A DNA stretch of 64,000 nucleotides, taken from assembly GCA_017354895.1 (NCBI GenBank), contig CP071495.1, positions 3,703,001 through 3,767,000 on the forward strand, written 5' to 3'. The position numbers and the translations under genes are program-made. Of the stretch, positions 43,424 to 59,426 are shown piece by piece. A model generated the notes under the pieces. It saw only the letters and a program-made list of their open reading frames with translations, did not search any database and had not been told where the DNA came from. Origin of the DNA: Podospora comata. Lineage: Eukaryota > Ascomycota > Sordariomycetes > Sordariales > Podosporaceae. Positions within the stretch are counted from its first letter, which is position 1; every line of letters begins with the position of its first letter.

Positions 43424-43498
43424 GTATGGTATGGTATGGTATGGTTGGTTGGTTGTGTGTGTGTGTATGTGTGTGTGTGTATGTGTGTGTGTGTATGT
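43424..43498. repeat. TATGG/TTGG and TG microsatellites
   Basis: Repeated GTATG units are followed by TTGG units and an interrupted (TG)n tract, about 120 bp upstream of the zinc-finger gene start on the reverse strand. Confidence 0.9.
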
Positions 43499-46400
43499 TG
43501 GAAGTGAAAGACTCGGGACGAGTCAAAAGATGGAATGGGAAGTTGCAGATACAAATGTAAGTTGTTGTAAGTCAATGTCAATGTATAATAATAATGATTG
43601 AAGAAGGGAAAAAGATTGGCGCAACGAGGAGCGAGCAAATGATATTTATCGAGCAGATGCTCACGAGGCTTCGTTGGATATGGCACGCAACGACGAGACC
43701 TACCAGGTGCCGAGGGGGTCTGGGGTCAGCTAGCTTAGTGTCGATTTCGAAACGGAGTTTCTTGGAGGGCATGAGGTGGAGGAGGGGGGAGGATGGGAGT
43801 ATACAATATGATTAGGTAGACATGGACATGCAGGTGGTGTGGCCTACCACGATACTTGATACCAGGTACCTCGATAGAGACCCAGAATGGTGACGACTTG
43901 TTGGACCAGGGATCAACGGTATGCTTGGTCACACCAAATGTGTGCTGGGAAAGGGAGATCTTCTCCCCGATTAGCGGGCTGCTCGTTCTGTTTCTGGGCA
44001 TTGTCACCCCCCAAAATAAAAAAGTAATCTCATCCCAAGCAAACGGGCCCAGGATGTGACGGGATGGATCTGCCACCTCACCTCACGACGATAAACTCCT
44101 GGAATTGCAAGTCCCGTCGATTGCTTATTCATGATGATAATAATTTCCAGCTCATCTCTGCAGGTGAGATGGATGGATGGATGGAATCCTCAAAGAAGAC
44201 TGGAAGGAAGAAGGCTGCTTCCATCCCCCGGCAACTTCCACGACAGGCTCTCTTGCGTAGACTAGTGGTGGGAGGTGTGCGCCCGGTTGCGGAGGGGAGC
44301 AGTCATATTCCCCATCTCCCAATCGTTATCGAAGCCATATTCTGGCTGGGCTTTGTCCCGCGGGTGCATCCCATCGTTTTCGCGGGGGCGGCTCAGCAGC
44401 CAGTATCCAGTAGGGCAAATAACCCGAGGGGGGGAGAGACGGAAACAGACGAGAGAGAGATAGTGAAGAGAAAAAGATGAATCATCAAGGAGGGGGAGGA
44501 AGGGGAGGGAGAGGTGATGTGTTGGCTGCCCGCTGGTGGCCGTAAGGGTTCCTGTCGCGGCAAGTTGCACCCAACGGTCCAGTCACAGTTAGCGGTCGTG
44601 TGCTGGCTAGCGCGCCAGGGAACCGCTGAAGCACACCCGTCGAGCCACGGCTCCACTGGCTCTCAGGGCAGTTCCAGGTTCCATTCTCTAATATCGTCAA
44701 CCCTCCACCGTCGCTGTCGTGCTACTGCTGCACAGAAGGGTTTTCCAGCTTCTCAACCCCCACAGCCTCGACGACGTTGAATATTCTCCGATACCTGTTG
44801 TCTGCTGCATGTCCCCCCCCCCTCTCTCCCAAATTGCAGATGCCGTCGTGGGTCCACACGAGATCCATGAGTCGATCCTTGGGCACCGTTGCAACTTCTC
44901 AGTTCGGTCACCTACATTTCACACATCATATTATATCTGATCGATGAAGGAGACAAGGAGAGAAGAGAAGATTTCTCTGCTTCTGCCACTAGAACAGAAT
45001 CGGGCTCGGTCGACCACTCTCAAAGAGTCGAGATGCATGTGTCGCCTGTGGCACGCTCTGCTGTCAGCGAATCCCGCCCATCCCTTGCTGCTGCACCAAG
45101 CATCCAGTGGGCGTCACGATCGTCCTGATTGGCCCAAAAAGTGAGGCAAGCACTGCTGGGATGTCTCTACTGGATGAAAACGTCCGGCCAGGGCGGGCCT
45201 TTTCGGGCACATCCTCATCATGTACTATTCACGTAACCCAAGCCACAACTGACAAGACTGACAAGACTGAGAAGACCAGATGTGGCTGCATCAATATCCT
45301 CCCCTCGGGTCAATTGGTGTGGTGGTGTTGGGCTCCAATGCCCCCCCGGGCAGTTGTGGCTTGTGGGTGTGCATGACCTCTCTGAGGTGGATGAGCTGGC
45401 ATGTTGGCATTCCAATGCCTGAGCGATTGACACGTTTCTAGCTTCCAAGATAGCCGAGCCTCACCGCGGCGGCGAAGCACTCTGGCACTCCTTCACCTTT
45501 CCTGCCCGACATCATACCTAGCATCGACGTCGTCACCGAAGCCCACCCTACAGACATGTACCTGCAGCAACCCCTCCGGAATCAGGGGCTCGCGATACGA
45601 GATGCCACGAAAGCTGTCCGGCTTTGCTTCTTGCTTCTTGCTTGCTTGCTGCGAGTCATCGTCGACTCCGCCAGAAATCTGCAGAGAAGCCCAAAGACCA
45701 CAATTATTCTGTTTCCCCTCCGAAGCGCGGGATAATTAACAAAAGATGCCAGTCGCCGCATTCCGGACTCCGCCCCGCAAGGCTCTATAAAACACAAACA
45801 CGCCCGGGTCCCTGCTGGGGACTGTCAGATGACTCAACAATGCTCAATGCTTCCAGATAACCTGGGGAAGCACCAAGCACGGCGGAGAAAAGAGGCTCTG
45901 CCGAGTGGAGAGCAGCAGTGCTGCCGGCAGGTGAAACAGCGTCGTGCTATGGCGGGACAACTTTTGAATGACATCCATGACAGCCCGGGCGGGAGAGAAG
46001 TAGACGGCTAGCGGCATACCTCCTCGTTGACCGCTTTGTATCGTCTGCGATATGTCTTGCCTCGGTAATGTCCCAAATAAGCCACCTGGCGCTTGCTGGC
46101 ATATTGAAGCCCTCACCGGTCACGGATGCTCTCTCGGCGCGCGATATTAAAAATAAGAAGATACCGCAAGATGCGGAGTGACCCACCCACGGCCGAACGG
46201 CGCCGGCCCTCAAAGTCCGAAAACTGGGCCCATCAAGCCCCGTCTTGGCGTTCCGGTTCAGAGCTTCTCCAGGGTGACAGCAGAGGACCCAATCATGTCG
46301 TGCCACTTCACGATGGTTGCCTGCCATTTCCGACCCTCCCTCAGCGCGTATCGATAGAGCATTCTGGACCAGATGAGGGGGCAAGTGGTTCTCGAATGAT

Positions 46401-46950
46401 GTCGACTGCCGAGATTGCTGCCGACAAAAGCACTGCTGGGGATGCCCGGTCCGTTCAGACATTTGATCAATTCGGCTGCGCTGTCACCTGGACGGCATGA
46501 ACCAGTTGTCAAAAATACAGTTGACTCATGAGGGGAACACCGGGAAGCGCGCTTGATTTCAAAATCCAAAGCTGGCATTTCGATGCTGGGACTTACACAA
46601 GGCAAATGCTTGAGCTCGGTCAGCGAGACTTTGCCAATTCCACCGCAACAGCCGACCCTCTGGCGGTGAGAATTCCCTCAATTTGCAAAGCGGTAATCGT
46701 AAGAGTCACAAGTCATGAGGAGACAGAATTTGTCACCAAACTTCCAGAATTTGAGAGGGGCCATGGGATGAACGTTGGTGAAGGAGCACAAGATGGCGGG
46801 CAAAAACATCCCGCCGATGACATAATCTTGGCACCCCTGGTTGAGTGCTCCGATAAGGCTCCTTATCGGGCGCAACAGTGCTGTGGCAGCGCGATGCCAA
46901 CAGCTGTCATCAACGGGAGCAAGTGGCATCAACGAGAGGCCCTTCAATAG

Positions 46951-46996
46951 CAGCAACAACAACAGCAACAGCAACAACAACAACAACAACAACAAA
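46951..46996 (+). repeat. CAA/CAG trinucleotide microsatellite
   Basis: About 15 CAA or CAG units occur shortly upstream of the YOS9 start (47065), in its probable leader or promoter. Confidence 0.9.
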
Positions 46997-47064
46997 AGAA
47001 ATTCTTTCTGAATGTGAGCCCGAGGCTGGGGGCTGCCACTGTCATTGCGACAACATCACACACA

Positions 47065-48783
47065 ATGCGCCGGCTCAATCTGGTTCTCCTGGCTTCGCTG
47101 CAGCTCTGCAGAGCTCGACAGCCCAGCTTTAGTATTCACGAGGATCTGCTGGCCCATCCACAGGTATGTCATTGGTCATTGTTAGCTGTCAAATAGCAAC
47201 ACCAGCTCACAATTCGACTGTTTTTTTTTTTTAATAAGTTCGAGATTGTCTTTTCCGATCAATTCATTTCCGAAGCCGACGCTCTCGCTCTCCTCGACAC
47301 ACAATCATCGTACTCCCCAGCTCCCTCTCCAACCCCATCATCCCAGACCGAGCTCGCCAGCCCGTCCACAGAGACAGATGCCAGCAATGGCCAACAACAA
47401 AACCCCGAAGACACCGACGATGATTCCAACCCGATCTTCGAGACGTACGAGCTGATCAACTCTGCCCCGTGGAAATATCTCTGCACCGTACCCGTCCTCG
47501 CTCCCCCTCCAACACTCAACCAAACCGCCACCGAGCTCGCCAAGGCCGAAGAAGCTCGGGAAATGTCCCGTGCCTCGGCCAAGGGATGGGAGCTCATGAG
47601 TGGTCTTGAAGGACATTGTCTCTACTTTATGAGTGGTTGGTGGAGCTATTCTTTCTGCTACGGCAAAGACGTTGTTCAGTTCCATGCTCTGCCGCGAGGC
47701 ACCGAAGGGGGTCCGCCTGTCCGGGATGACAGCAGCCAGGAGTATGTGCTGGGAAGGGCGCTACCCGCTTCTGAGCAACCAAAGGACGGGCAAGAAAAGG
47801 GCTTGGCCCCTCCCAACTCGGAACTACAGGTCAAGGGCGACCAACGATACCTCGTCCAGAAGTTCGAGGGTGGTACCATTTGCGATCTCACCAACAAACC
47901 ACGCACCATTGAGGTGCAGTATCACTGCCATCCCGGCGTGGCAGGGGACAGGATTAGCTGGATCAAAGAGGTTACGATTTGCACCTACCTCATGGTGGTG
48001 CAGACCCCACGACTCTGCGATGATGTGGCTTTTCTCCCACCAAAGGTCACCAAAAGACATCCCGTTACTTGCAAGCAAATCGTCAGCAGCGAAGAGGAGG
48101 AGTCGGCATGGAGATATCAGAAGCAAGTCGAGGCCGGCGGTGTGCTCGAGGGCGCTGGCGAGAGAGCCAGGCTCAAGGTTGGCCGCCCTAATGGTGGAGC
48201 CGACAGCAACCCCTTTTCGGGCATGACCATTGGGGGCGTGGTGGTGGGGGGACAAAAGATCCTGGGAGGAAAAGTGAATGCCGATGGAACCCCGGCGTTT
48301 GAGCTCATGCCTCCCCGACACATATCCGCCCTCGCTACGCCCAAGGCGGCGACCGTGACCCATGTTTTGCTCGCCAAAGAGAAGGAAGGGGCCCCGATTG
48401 AAAGGCTCAGTCCGGAAAAGCTAGAGGAGCTGGGGATCAAGGATACGTTCTTGGACGAGATGGAGGCCCAGTTGGAGGCGGTATCCGGCGGTGAGGGGTG
48501 GAGAGTAGAAGTAGTGGACGCGCCTGGCCAGGAGCGACAGTATGTGGTCTATCAAATGCTCGACAACGGCGCCGACGCAATCGACCTGGAGAAGAAGCAC
48601 ACTTTGCCTCCTGGTGGTGCCGAAGACCAAAAGACCAAGGGCGAGAGGCAGAAGACGGCGACCAAGAAGCAAAAGCCAAAGGCCAAGAAGACCGCCGGGC
48701 AACAGGAAAAGACGGAAGGCAAAAAACCGCGTCTCGATGACGACGAGGAAGGGTCCAAAGAGGAGTTCAAGGATGAGCTGTAA
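47065..48783 (+). CDS. YOS9: ER quality-control lectin Yos9/OS-9
   Basis: There are two exons (47065-47163, 47239-48783) with a 75-nt intron, giving 547 residues. A signal peptide (MRRLNLVLLASLQLCRA) is followed by a spacer and the MRH lectin domain. The domain carries GHCLYFMSGWWSYSFCYGKD and YLVQKFEGGTICDLTNKPR, then VQYHCHP and ICTYLMVVQTPRLC, including the Cys pairs and the Gln, Arg, Glu and Tyr positions used for mannose binding. The C-terminal tail is Lys-rich and highly charged and ends exactly in KDEL, an ER retrieval signal. Yos9 recognises terminal alpha-1,6-mannose on misfolded glycoproteins and passes them to the Hrd1 ligase. The intron acceptor follows a T12 tract. Confidence 0.93.
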
Positions 48784-49753
48784 GGTACCCGTTATGTATA
48801 TTGGCACTAGTTGCATATATTGACAGTCATCAAACTACTTTTCTTTCTGGAACAGCTGCCGCCGGGGGAGTCCGCATTATGGGGCTTGCCTCGGTTTGTT
48901 CAAACTGCCCGGAATCTGCTCCGGCGGCTTCCCTCCTACATTACATAACCCATCATTGCAAGAGCTTCATCAACCAACACCCACCCATTCAGAAGACTGC
49001 CGGGAAGAAAACCAGTGTTTTATGGGGCATTTGCCACTGGCCAGGGGTAATATGTAGCCATGTCCCCACCTTTGCAGGACTAATTCTTGCTCCTGCAGGT
49101 GGCGATGTGAAGTCTTTTTTTCTTCTTTTTTCCGCAGCGCGCGCTGGACGCATGTATAATGACGACCAGCTTTTCACAATCACTTTGTCCCTTCTTTCTT
49201 TTCCCTCTTCTCTCTCCTTTTGCTTGATGACCACCAACAGCACCTTCAAGCCAATTCTGCGCGACTGAGTTGTCAGACTCCGGACTGGGACAAGCATCCG
49301 TTGGGTTTTGCGGTGATCATCGCCGTTGGGTTGGAAGCGAGCGAAAAGGGGTGTCTTGGCATCCGTCATACCCTTCCCTCTTCCCCATCCCGCGCTCCTG
49401 CCGCCTATCTTTTCGAGCAAGGGGTCTCTTCCAAGCACACGGACCCTTTTCTCTACTTGTTTTTCGAGAATCCAGACTCCCGAGACATCGTGACGACAAG
49501 GAAGCATCATCACCGGCCCGGCAAGAGGATACTTAACATTTGCTGTCAAGAGTGGGAAGCCATCCGGTTGGCTCACTGTCTTATCTTTGAGATTGAGTGG
49601 GAAAGAGAGAAAAGAAACAAAATGTCGGGATGAACGGATAGACACGCTGGCATATTACGCGATATTACATCAGACGAACGCTTATATCGAGCCCTGGCCC
49701 TGGTCAACGGAAACGGCAGTTGAAACGGAATCACAGGGGGTTAGGTGGGAAGA
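48784..49753. other. Intergenic, no gene seen
   Basis: The region contains the YOS9 3' side and the promoter of the Zn2Cys6 gene. No recognisable feature. Confidence 0.55.
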
Positions 49754-51928
49754 ATGGACACACATATGGATCATATCAAAACGGAGGACGAGGAAGACCA
49801 GGGGCACAGGCTACCGCACCCGACTCCGTCATCGCAGGCACGACAGACACCGGCACCAACAAAACGACAACCTAGCTTGACTGAATCCAGCCGAGGGGGT
49901 AGGAGGACAGCATCAAGCTTGACGGCCAACAGAAAGGTTTGCGACCATTGCAGGACGAGACGGATAAAATGCGATTACCAATTCCCTTGCCAGCAGTGCC
50001 TCAATGCCGCCTTGGTGTGCAAAAGGGACCAGGTTCCACGGAAAAGAGGTCCCAAGCCAGGTCATGGTCGAGTCCTTGACAGGATACGGTCAAAAGAGGA
50101 AGTGCTGGGGATAGCGTCGAGGGAGAGCAGCGCCGAGTATGTTTTATCCAGCACGATGGGCATTTCGTAAACTAACCCCGGACGAGAAACAGCTTTGAGA
50201 CCACCCCGAGCAGTCTCGCCACCCCTCAGTCCACGCCTCCCGACACGCCTTTTCCGAATCCGTCTGCTGACGCCCAGCATGGCGGCTCTGGACGGCAGAG
50301 ATACCATCATCTCATTCCGCTGTGTGTTGAGGTTTACACGGCTCACCTGTACCCTCTCCTCCCTGTAGTTCACCTACCCACACTGCAGAGCTACTGCTGT
50401 CAACCCTCGGTTCCGCCATCTCAGAGGACGCTACTGCTCGCCTTATCGGCTCTCACGTCCCTTCATGTTGCAAATCTTCCACCACCCTCCCGGCCCCCAT
50501 CAGGGAGTAATACCGACTGGATCAGCGCAGCAAAGTCGTTTCTGGAAGAATGCTCGGCCACACGCCAGGCATACGACTATGTTGCTCACCTCCAGCTGAA
50601 CGATATTTTGACGTCGTTTCTGCTGTCCAGACTTTACATTGAAATGGGGAACAGCCGAAAAGCCTGGGTGTATCTGCGAGAAACAGGTGCTCTGGCGGTC
50701 GAGTTTGGTCTGGATCGGGAAGATGGATATGCAGGGTCGGAAGGAGAAGATGACCTGGCGAGGAGGAGGCTGTTCTGGGCAGTTCTGATTTCCGAGAGGT
50801 AAGTTTCGTGACCACTACGGGACGAGGACGTCTGCTGACAGGAACAGGGAATTTGCCATCCTGAGAAACAAGCCCATCACGAGCTTCAGACGGAAACCAG
50901 AACTGCCAACCTTTGGATACCGGTATGAAGATCCGGGTGTCCATGCTGGCTTGCTACAGCTGGCGGAGGTATATAAGCCGGTTGGTGAGGACTTTGTCGC
51001 TGCGTGGAACGACACCTCCCCCCAAAACGAAGATTCGCCGGCCGCTCACAACATGAAAGCCGCAAAGCTGCTGGAGCTCCAACGCCGTCTGTCACAGGTG
51101 ACAGAGTCAGGGGAGGAGGCGACAGAAATGCAAAGGGTGCATCTCACGATTACTCGTCAGTGGCTGAAGCTGGTTACTTGGCAACTGTCGTTCCGCGCCC
51201 ACCTGCTGTCGTTCGGCAACGTCCACGAAAGCATGCGGTTCACTTATCCGCTCATCATCGCCCACGAGACGTTGTCGTTTCTGAACTCGCTACCGCCAGG
51301 GCGCTGCTACGGTAGGATTTCGACCATGGAAAAGATTTACGAGATTGGCATCTGGTGGCTCAATGTCGTCGGGGCTGTGGATAACCTCGAGCTTGGGAGG
51401 CACGGTGTCAAGACAGATGATAACCTTCTGGACGCTTTTGTCAGGGTTCTCAGCGTCGGCGAACAGAGCAGGGTACTGTTTGCAGAACGGCTCAAGATGT
51501 TTGCCGCTGCTGGCGACAAGTCAGACCTCAGTTACATGGTGGGCAGGAAGTTCTCCCAAGAGGTGAGGGAGCAAGGACACAAAGAGATCAAGACCGAGGA
51601 GCCGGAGCCGAGATCTGTGCCGCGAACAGCACACAGCAGCAGTAGATACCATCACGGCGGGCCGTCGCTGGCGGTAGACACGCCCTCACCAGCGACCAAT
51701 GGGCCTCCAACGGCACCTCACACCAACGAGACACCGCCGCCGCCGTGGTTCCAGGGGTACAACAACAGTGCCATCACCACGCCTACCAGCTCTGGGTGGG
51801 CGTCGACGACGTCAGAGGTGAACAGTCCGGAGATTTTGTTCAGTCCTGACATTGTCAGTCCCGGGCCGGGAGCGACGAGTTTTGGGTATTTTCGCTTTCC
51901 GGGGCCAAAGCCAGGGGAGGGGGCTTGA
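49754..51928 (+). CDS. Zn2Cys6 (GAL4-type) fungal transcription factor
   Basis: There are three exons (49754-50136, 50193-50798, 50848-51928) with introns of 56 and 49 nt, giving 689 residues. The binuclear zinc cluster is complete: C63, C66, C73, C79, C82 and C89 in CDHCRTRRIKCDYQFPCQQC and following residues. It is followed by the basic linker RKRGPKPGHGRVLDRIR. The middle region (about 165-480) has the features of the fungal-specific TF domain, such as LSRLYIEMGNSRKAWVYLRE, then RRRLFWAVLISEREFAILRN. The C-terminus is Pro/Ser/Thr-rich and likely an activation region. Regulated genes cannot be told; the adjacent ABC transporter is convergent. ATG 49754 is chosen; 49766 is an alternative start four codons downstream. 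Confidence 0.92.
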
Positions 51929-52259
51929 CATGGGTGTTTTGCTAGATCATAATGTTTGTATATGAACCCGCCAAAAAAATAAAAAGTAGAGGAAGCGATT
52001 TCCATTTATCACGAACACTTGTCCAATTCTGATTAACCCCAACCCCCGATTGACAAAGGGGAAACATCAGGCGGGAACAAAGACATGACGAAAAGAAGAT
52101 GTATATATATAATATTAAAAAGTGACCAATAAACCAAAACAATGCATGCATGCTATGTACTGTATCCGAGTTCTTTCGTTCCTGCACCTTTTCTTACCCC
52201 CCCCCCCAAGCCCCTTCTTTTTGCTCCTTTTCCTCTGGGTATATCTACCTCCCTCAAAA
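51929..52259. other. Spacer between convergent genes
   Basis: The 331-bp stretch holds the two 3' ends, with an AT-rich piece (52099-52120) and a C11 run (about 52199-52208). No gene is seen. Confidence 0.6.
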
Positions 52260-56681
<4,422 letters not shown>

Positions 56682-58322
56682 TGTACCTGCTTTTTTACCG
56701 TGTTGCTTCCACGGCGGGGGGGGCAGGTTCTCTTGGCGAAATCAGGCCACTTTTTCTGGACAAGAGAGAGAAGAGATTGTGCGTGGGAAGAGATCACAAT
56801 CTGAAAGGGGACATGGGAAGAGAAACACAACACAGGCCAAAAAGAACTTATGGCGGGATGAATACCCCCGTCTCCCGGGGGCGTTGATCTTTTCCCTGGG
56901 GGAAACACATTTCAGGCAATTTGTTTTTTTGGTCTCCTTACTACCTTATTCTGGTGACCAATTCACTGTATGTTTCCCCCACTCACCCCAGTCACTTCAG
57001 CGGCCGAAACAGTAAGGTGACCTTCCCCCAGCAAAACGACAGTGGAAGCCCCCGGTTCTACCCACCTCCCATTGACCCCGATTCCGGCCTTGGCGAGGGC
57101 GGATCTGATTAGGTGAACGGACGGATCTGATAAAAAATTTGTTGCGCTGGGCGGCCCCCACACGGTAGTCTTCAATGTGACCCTCGAGTTGCGTCCTTTT
57201 TTAATTACCTTAGTATGTGGTTGTCCTGCATGGTTCCTGCTTTGCTGTCCCTTGATCAGATGAAGGAGGCATCACGGTATGTATCTTGTGAAAAGAATAC
57301 TTATTTGTGGGAGATTTGAACGGAATTGCACCAGATCACCGCCGGTCTTCGAGGTCTTCATCCGACTTTCTTGTGTGACCAGGGGCAAGGGGAGCTGACC
57401 CAGTTTAAAGTTATCTGATCCGAAGAATCTCCACTGTTCGGCTCCATGCAAACGAGCCATTTTAACGCTCGCCATCCCAGCCACCGAACACCCCTGTAAA
57501 CGTTCTTTCTTGCCCACCATCCGAACTCCTGCTGCTGCTTTTTCTCGCAACATTGGTCTTTTGGTTTTCTGTCTGTTGTATTACCGTTGATCCCCACCAT
57601 CTTCAATGTCGACAGCAGTACAATGGCGTAACTCGTGTGTAATGATGTTCCGTAACACCACCCAAGCTGGGGGCAACGACCTCGTCAAACATCTTTGAAC
57701 ATCCCTCCCGAAGCACACACTTCCCGAAGTCTTGGCCCGGAGATATCGCCGCTTTGGGATTCCGATGGGGCATTACGTTATGGACATGGATGGACCGACA
57801 ACAGCCCACCCTGCTGGTTTCCGCCTGTGCATTATCACGATCATCTGATAAAAATTCTTCGTCTGTGGCTCCATCACCCTTTCTCCACGGATCATCGACT
57901 CGGCCACACTGTCGTCATGTCCGAGAAAGGCCGTCGGACACGGTCACCGAGCGGTAGCTTCACGGGTGAAAGGGTCGTCTGGAGTTGCCCACGGTGAACT
58001 GGCACATTGTGGATTGCGCTTGTGCCTGACAGCGAGCCACGGCATTGTCTCATCTGAACCTCGAATTCGGATCGAGACACGGCAGAGGAGACACAAGTGT
58101 GGTGGTGCCTGCTGTGCGTGAAACGTTTCTCAGAGAGGGAGGATGGGCCTGGAATGCCCTCTCAATGCAACCACCTTCGTACTCGTATGCTTCTCCGTGT
58201 TGGCGCTATCAACTGTCAAAGCTGTCAATTTTGGAGCCTTCATCGGCCATCTACCGGTGACAAGCTTTTTCTAGCACAGATCTAGAAGTGCGTGTCTATT
58301 ATTGTCTAACCTCAACGTCTGG
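56682..58322. other. Intergenic, no gene seen
   Basis: The region holds the ABC transporter promoter and the 3' side of the acetyltransferase gene. Frames of up to 142 codons (56587-57015 forward) overlap the ABC first exon antisense and are not protein-like. Confidence 0.55.
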
Positions 58323-58362
58323 TTATTGTTGTTGTTGTTGTTGTTGTTGAACCTGTTGTTGG

Positions 58363-58403
<41 letters not shown>

Positions 58404-59426
58404 CCTCTCCTCCTGCCACTCCGCCCACAACTCCCCCAACTTTCTCCCATCAACCTTGACTCCATACACACCCTGCGGCAGCTTCACCATGAGCGGTACC
58501 TCCACGTCCTCTTTGGTCCCCAACACAGCCGCCTCGTGAACCACCTGGGCTATCTCCGCGGGGACTCTCCTGAAGCCCTTTCTGAAGTACCCGTTTTCCG
58601 ATGTGGGCGTCGCTTCGAGGTAGATGGGCAGTCCGATAGTGTTTCCGAGGTCAACAATGGCCTGAACAAGAGCAGAGCCAGCTCCCTTGCCTTGGTGCTT
58701 GGGGTCAACGGCAAAAGCGTGGATGTCTGTTGCGGTGATGGTATTAGCGAGATGCTTAACGTGATGGGAAAGCCACAGGCAGCAAATGAGGTCCCCGAAA
58801 GACCACCCCAGACTAAAAAGCGCCACTTGGATGCGCTGCAACGCTCAACGTGCCCTCCCAGGAAACAGTACAGCACGTGGTCTCTGCAGGAAGCACAAGA
58901 GTCTCTCTCGCAAGAAACTTCCAACAATGGAAATATCAAGCGAGCTGCTGCTGTGTTCACATGGCATTTTTGTCCAAAAATCGAGGAAATACCATCAGAT
59001 AGAAAAAGGAAAAAAAAAACACTCACAAACATACGGCCTCCCCCCCATAATCCTCTCCCTCGCACCCCAAAGCCCGTCCAGCACCCTCTCCGCCCGTGTC
59101 CTCTGCTCCCCGTGAAGCCACCCAATCTCTGGCATCTTGCGCTCCTCTTCTGTTCTAGGCTTGACAAACACGTCGCAGAGGGCCATGCCGATGATCTCAC
59201 CCGTCTCCGAGTCGACACACTTGTAGGTGTACTGCGTCTCGGAGGTGTGCCACCACTGCAGGGTGCCGTTGGTATGCGCCTCGCGGAACTCGTCGGACGT
59301 GACGCCCGAGGGGAAGAGGATGTCGAGCAATAAAGAGCCGGAGGGGTCGGCGGTGAAGGCGGCAAAGTAGGCGTCGTAGCAGGGTCGGATGTCGGGGATG
59401 AGGGCTGGGAGGACGAGGTAAGGCAT
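58323..59426 (-). CDS. GNAT-family N-acetyltransferase with polyglutamine tail
   Basis: There are two exons (59027-59426, 58323-58726) with an intron of 300 nt, the longest in the window, giving 267 residues. The N-terminal part (MPYLVLPALIPDIRP..YDAYFAAF) and QYTYKCVDSETGEIIGMAL are the first GNAT strands. Motif A follows after the intron: IHAFAVDPKHQGKGAGSALV, with the acetyl-CoA loop QGKGAG. LPIYLEATPTSENGYFRKGF is the C-terminal GNAT strand-helix. The last 25 residues are Gln with one Arg and one Val (58326-58400). The substrate is unknown; relatives are annotated as fungal N-acetyltransferases. The exon junction restores a Tyr codon, which supports the model, but a small extra exon inside the long intron cannot be excluded. 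Confidence 0.82.
58326..58400 (-). repeat. CAG/CAA repeat coding polyglutamine
   Basis: There are 25 triplets, 23 of them Gln, in three blocks separated by CGC and GTT-type codons, directly before the stop. Confidence 0.95.

Larger units (their letters stand above)
43308..47064. other. 3.76-kb gene-free region between divergent genes
   Basis: No gene, tRNA or mobile element is recognised. Frames of 70-170 codons on both strands (such as 45947-46462 reverse and 46528-46950 forward) have no domain, splice support or plausible composition. TATGG and TG microsatellites lie at the left end and a CAA microsatellite at the right end. Confidence 0.5.
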
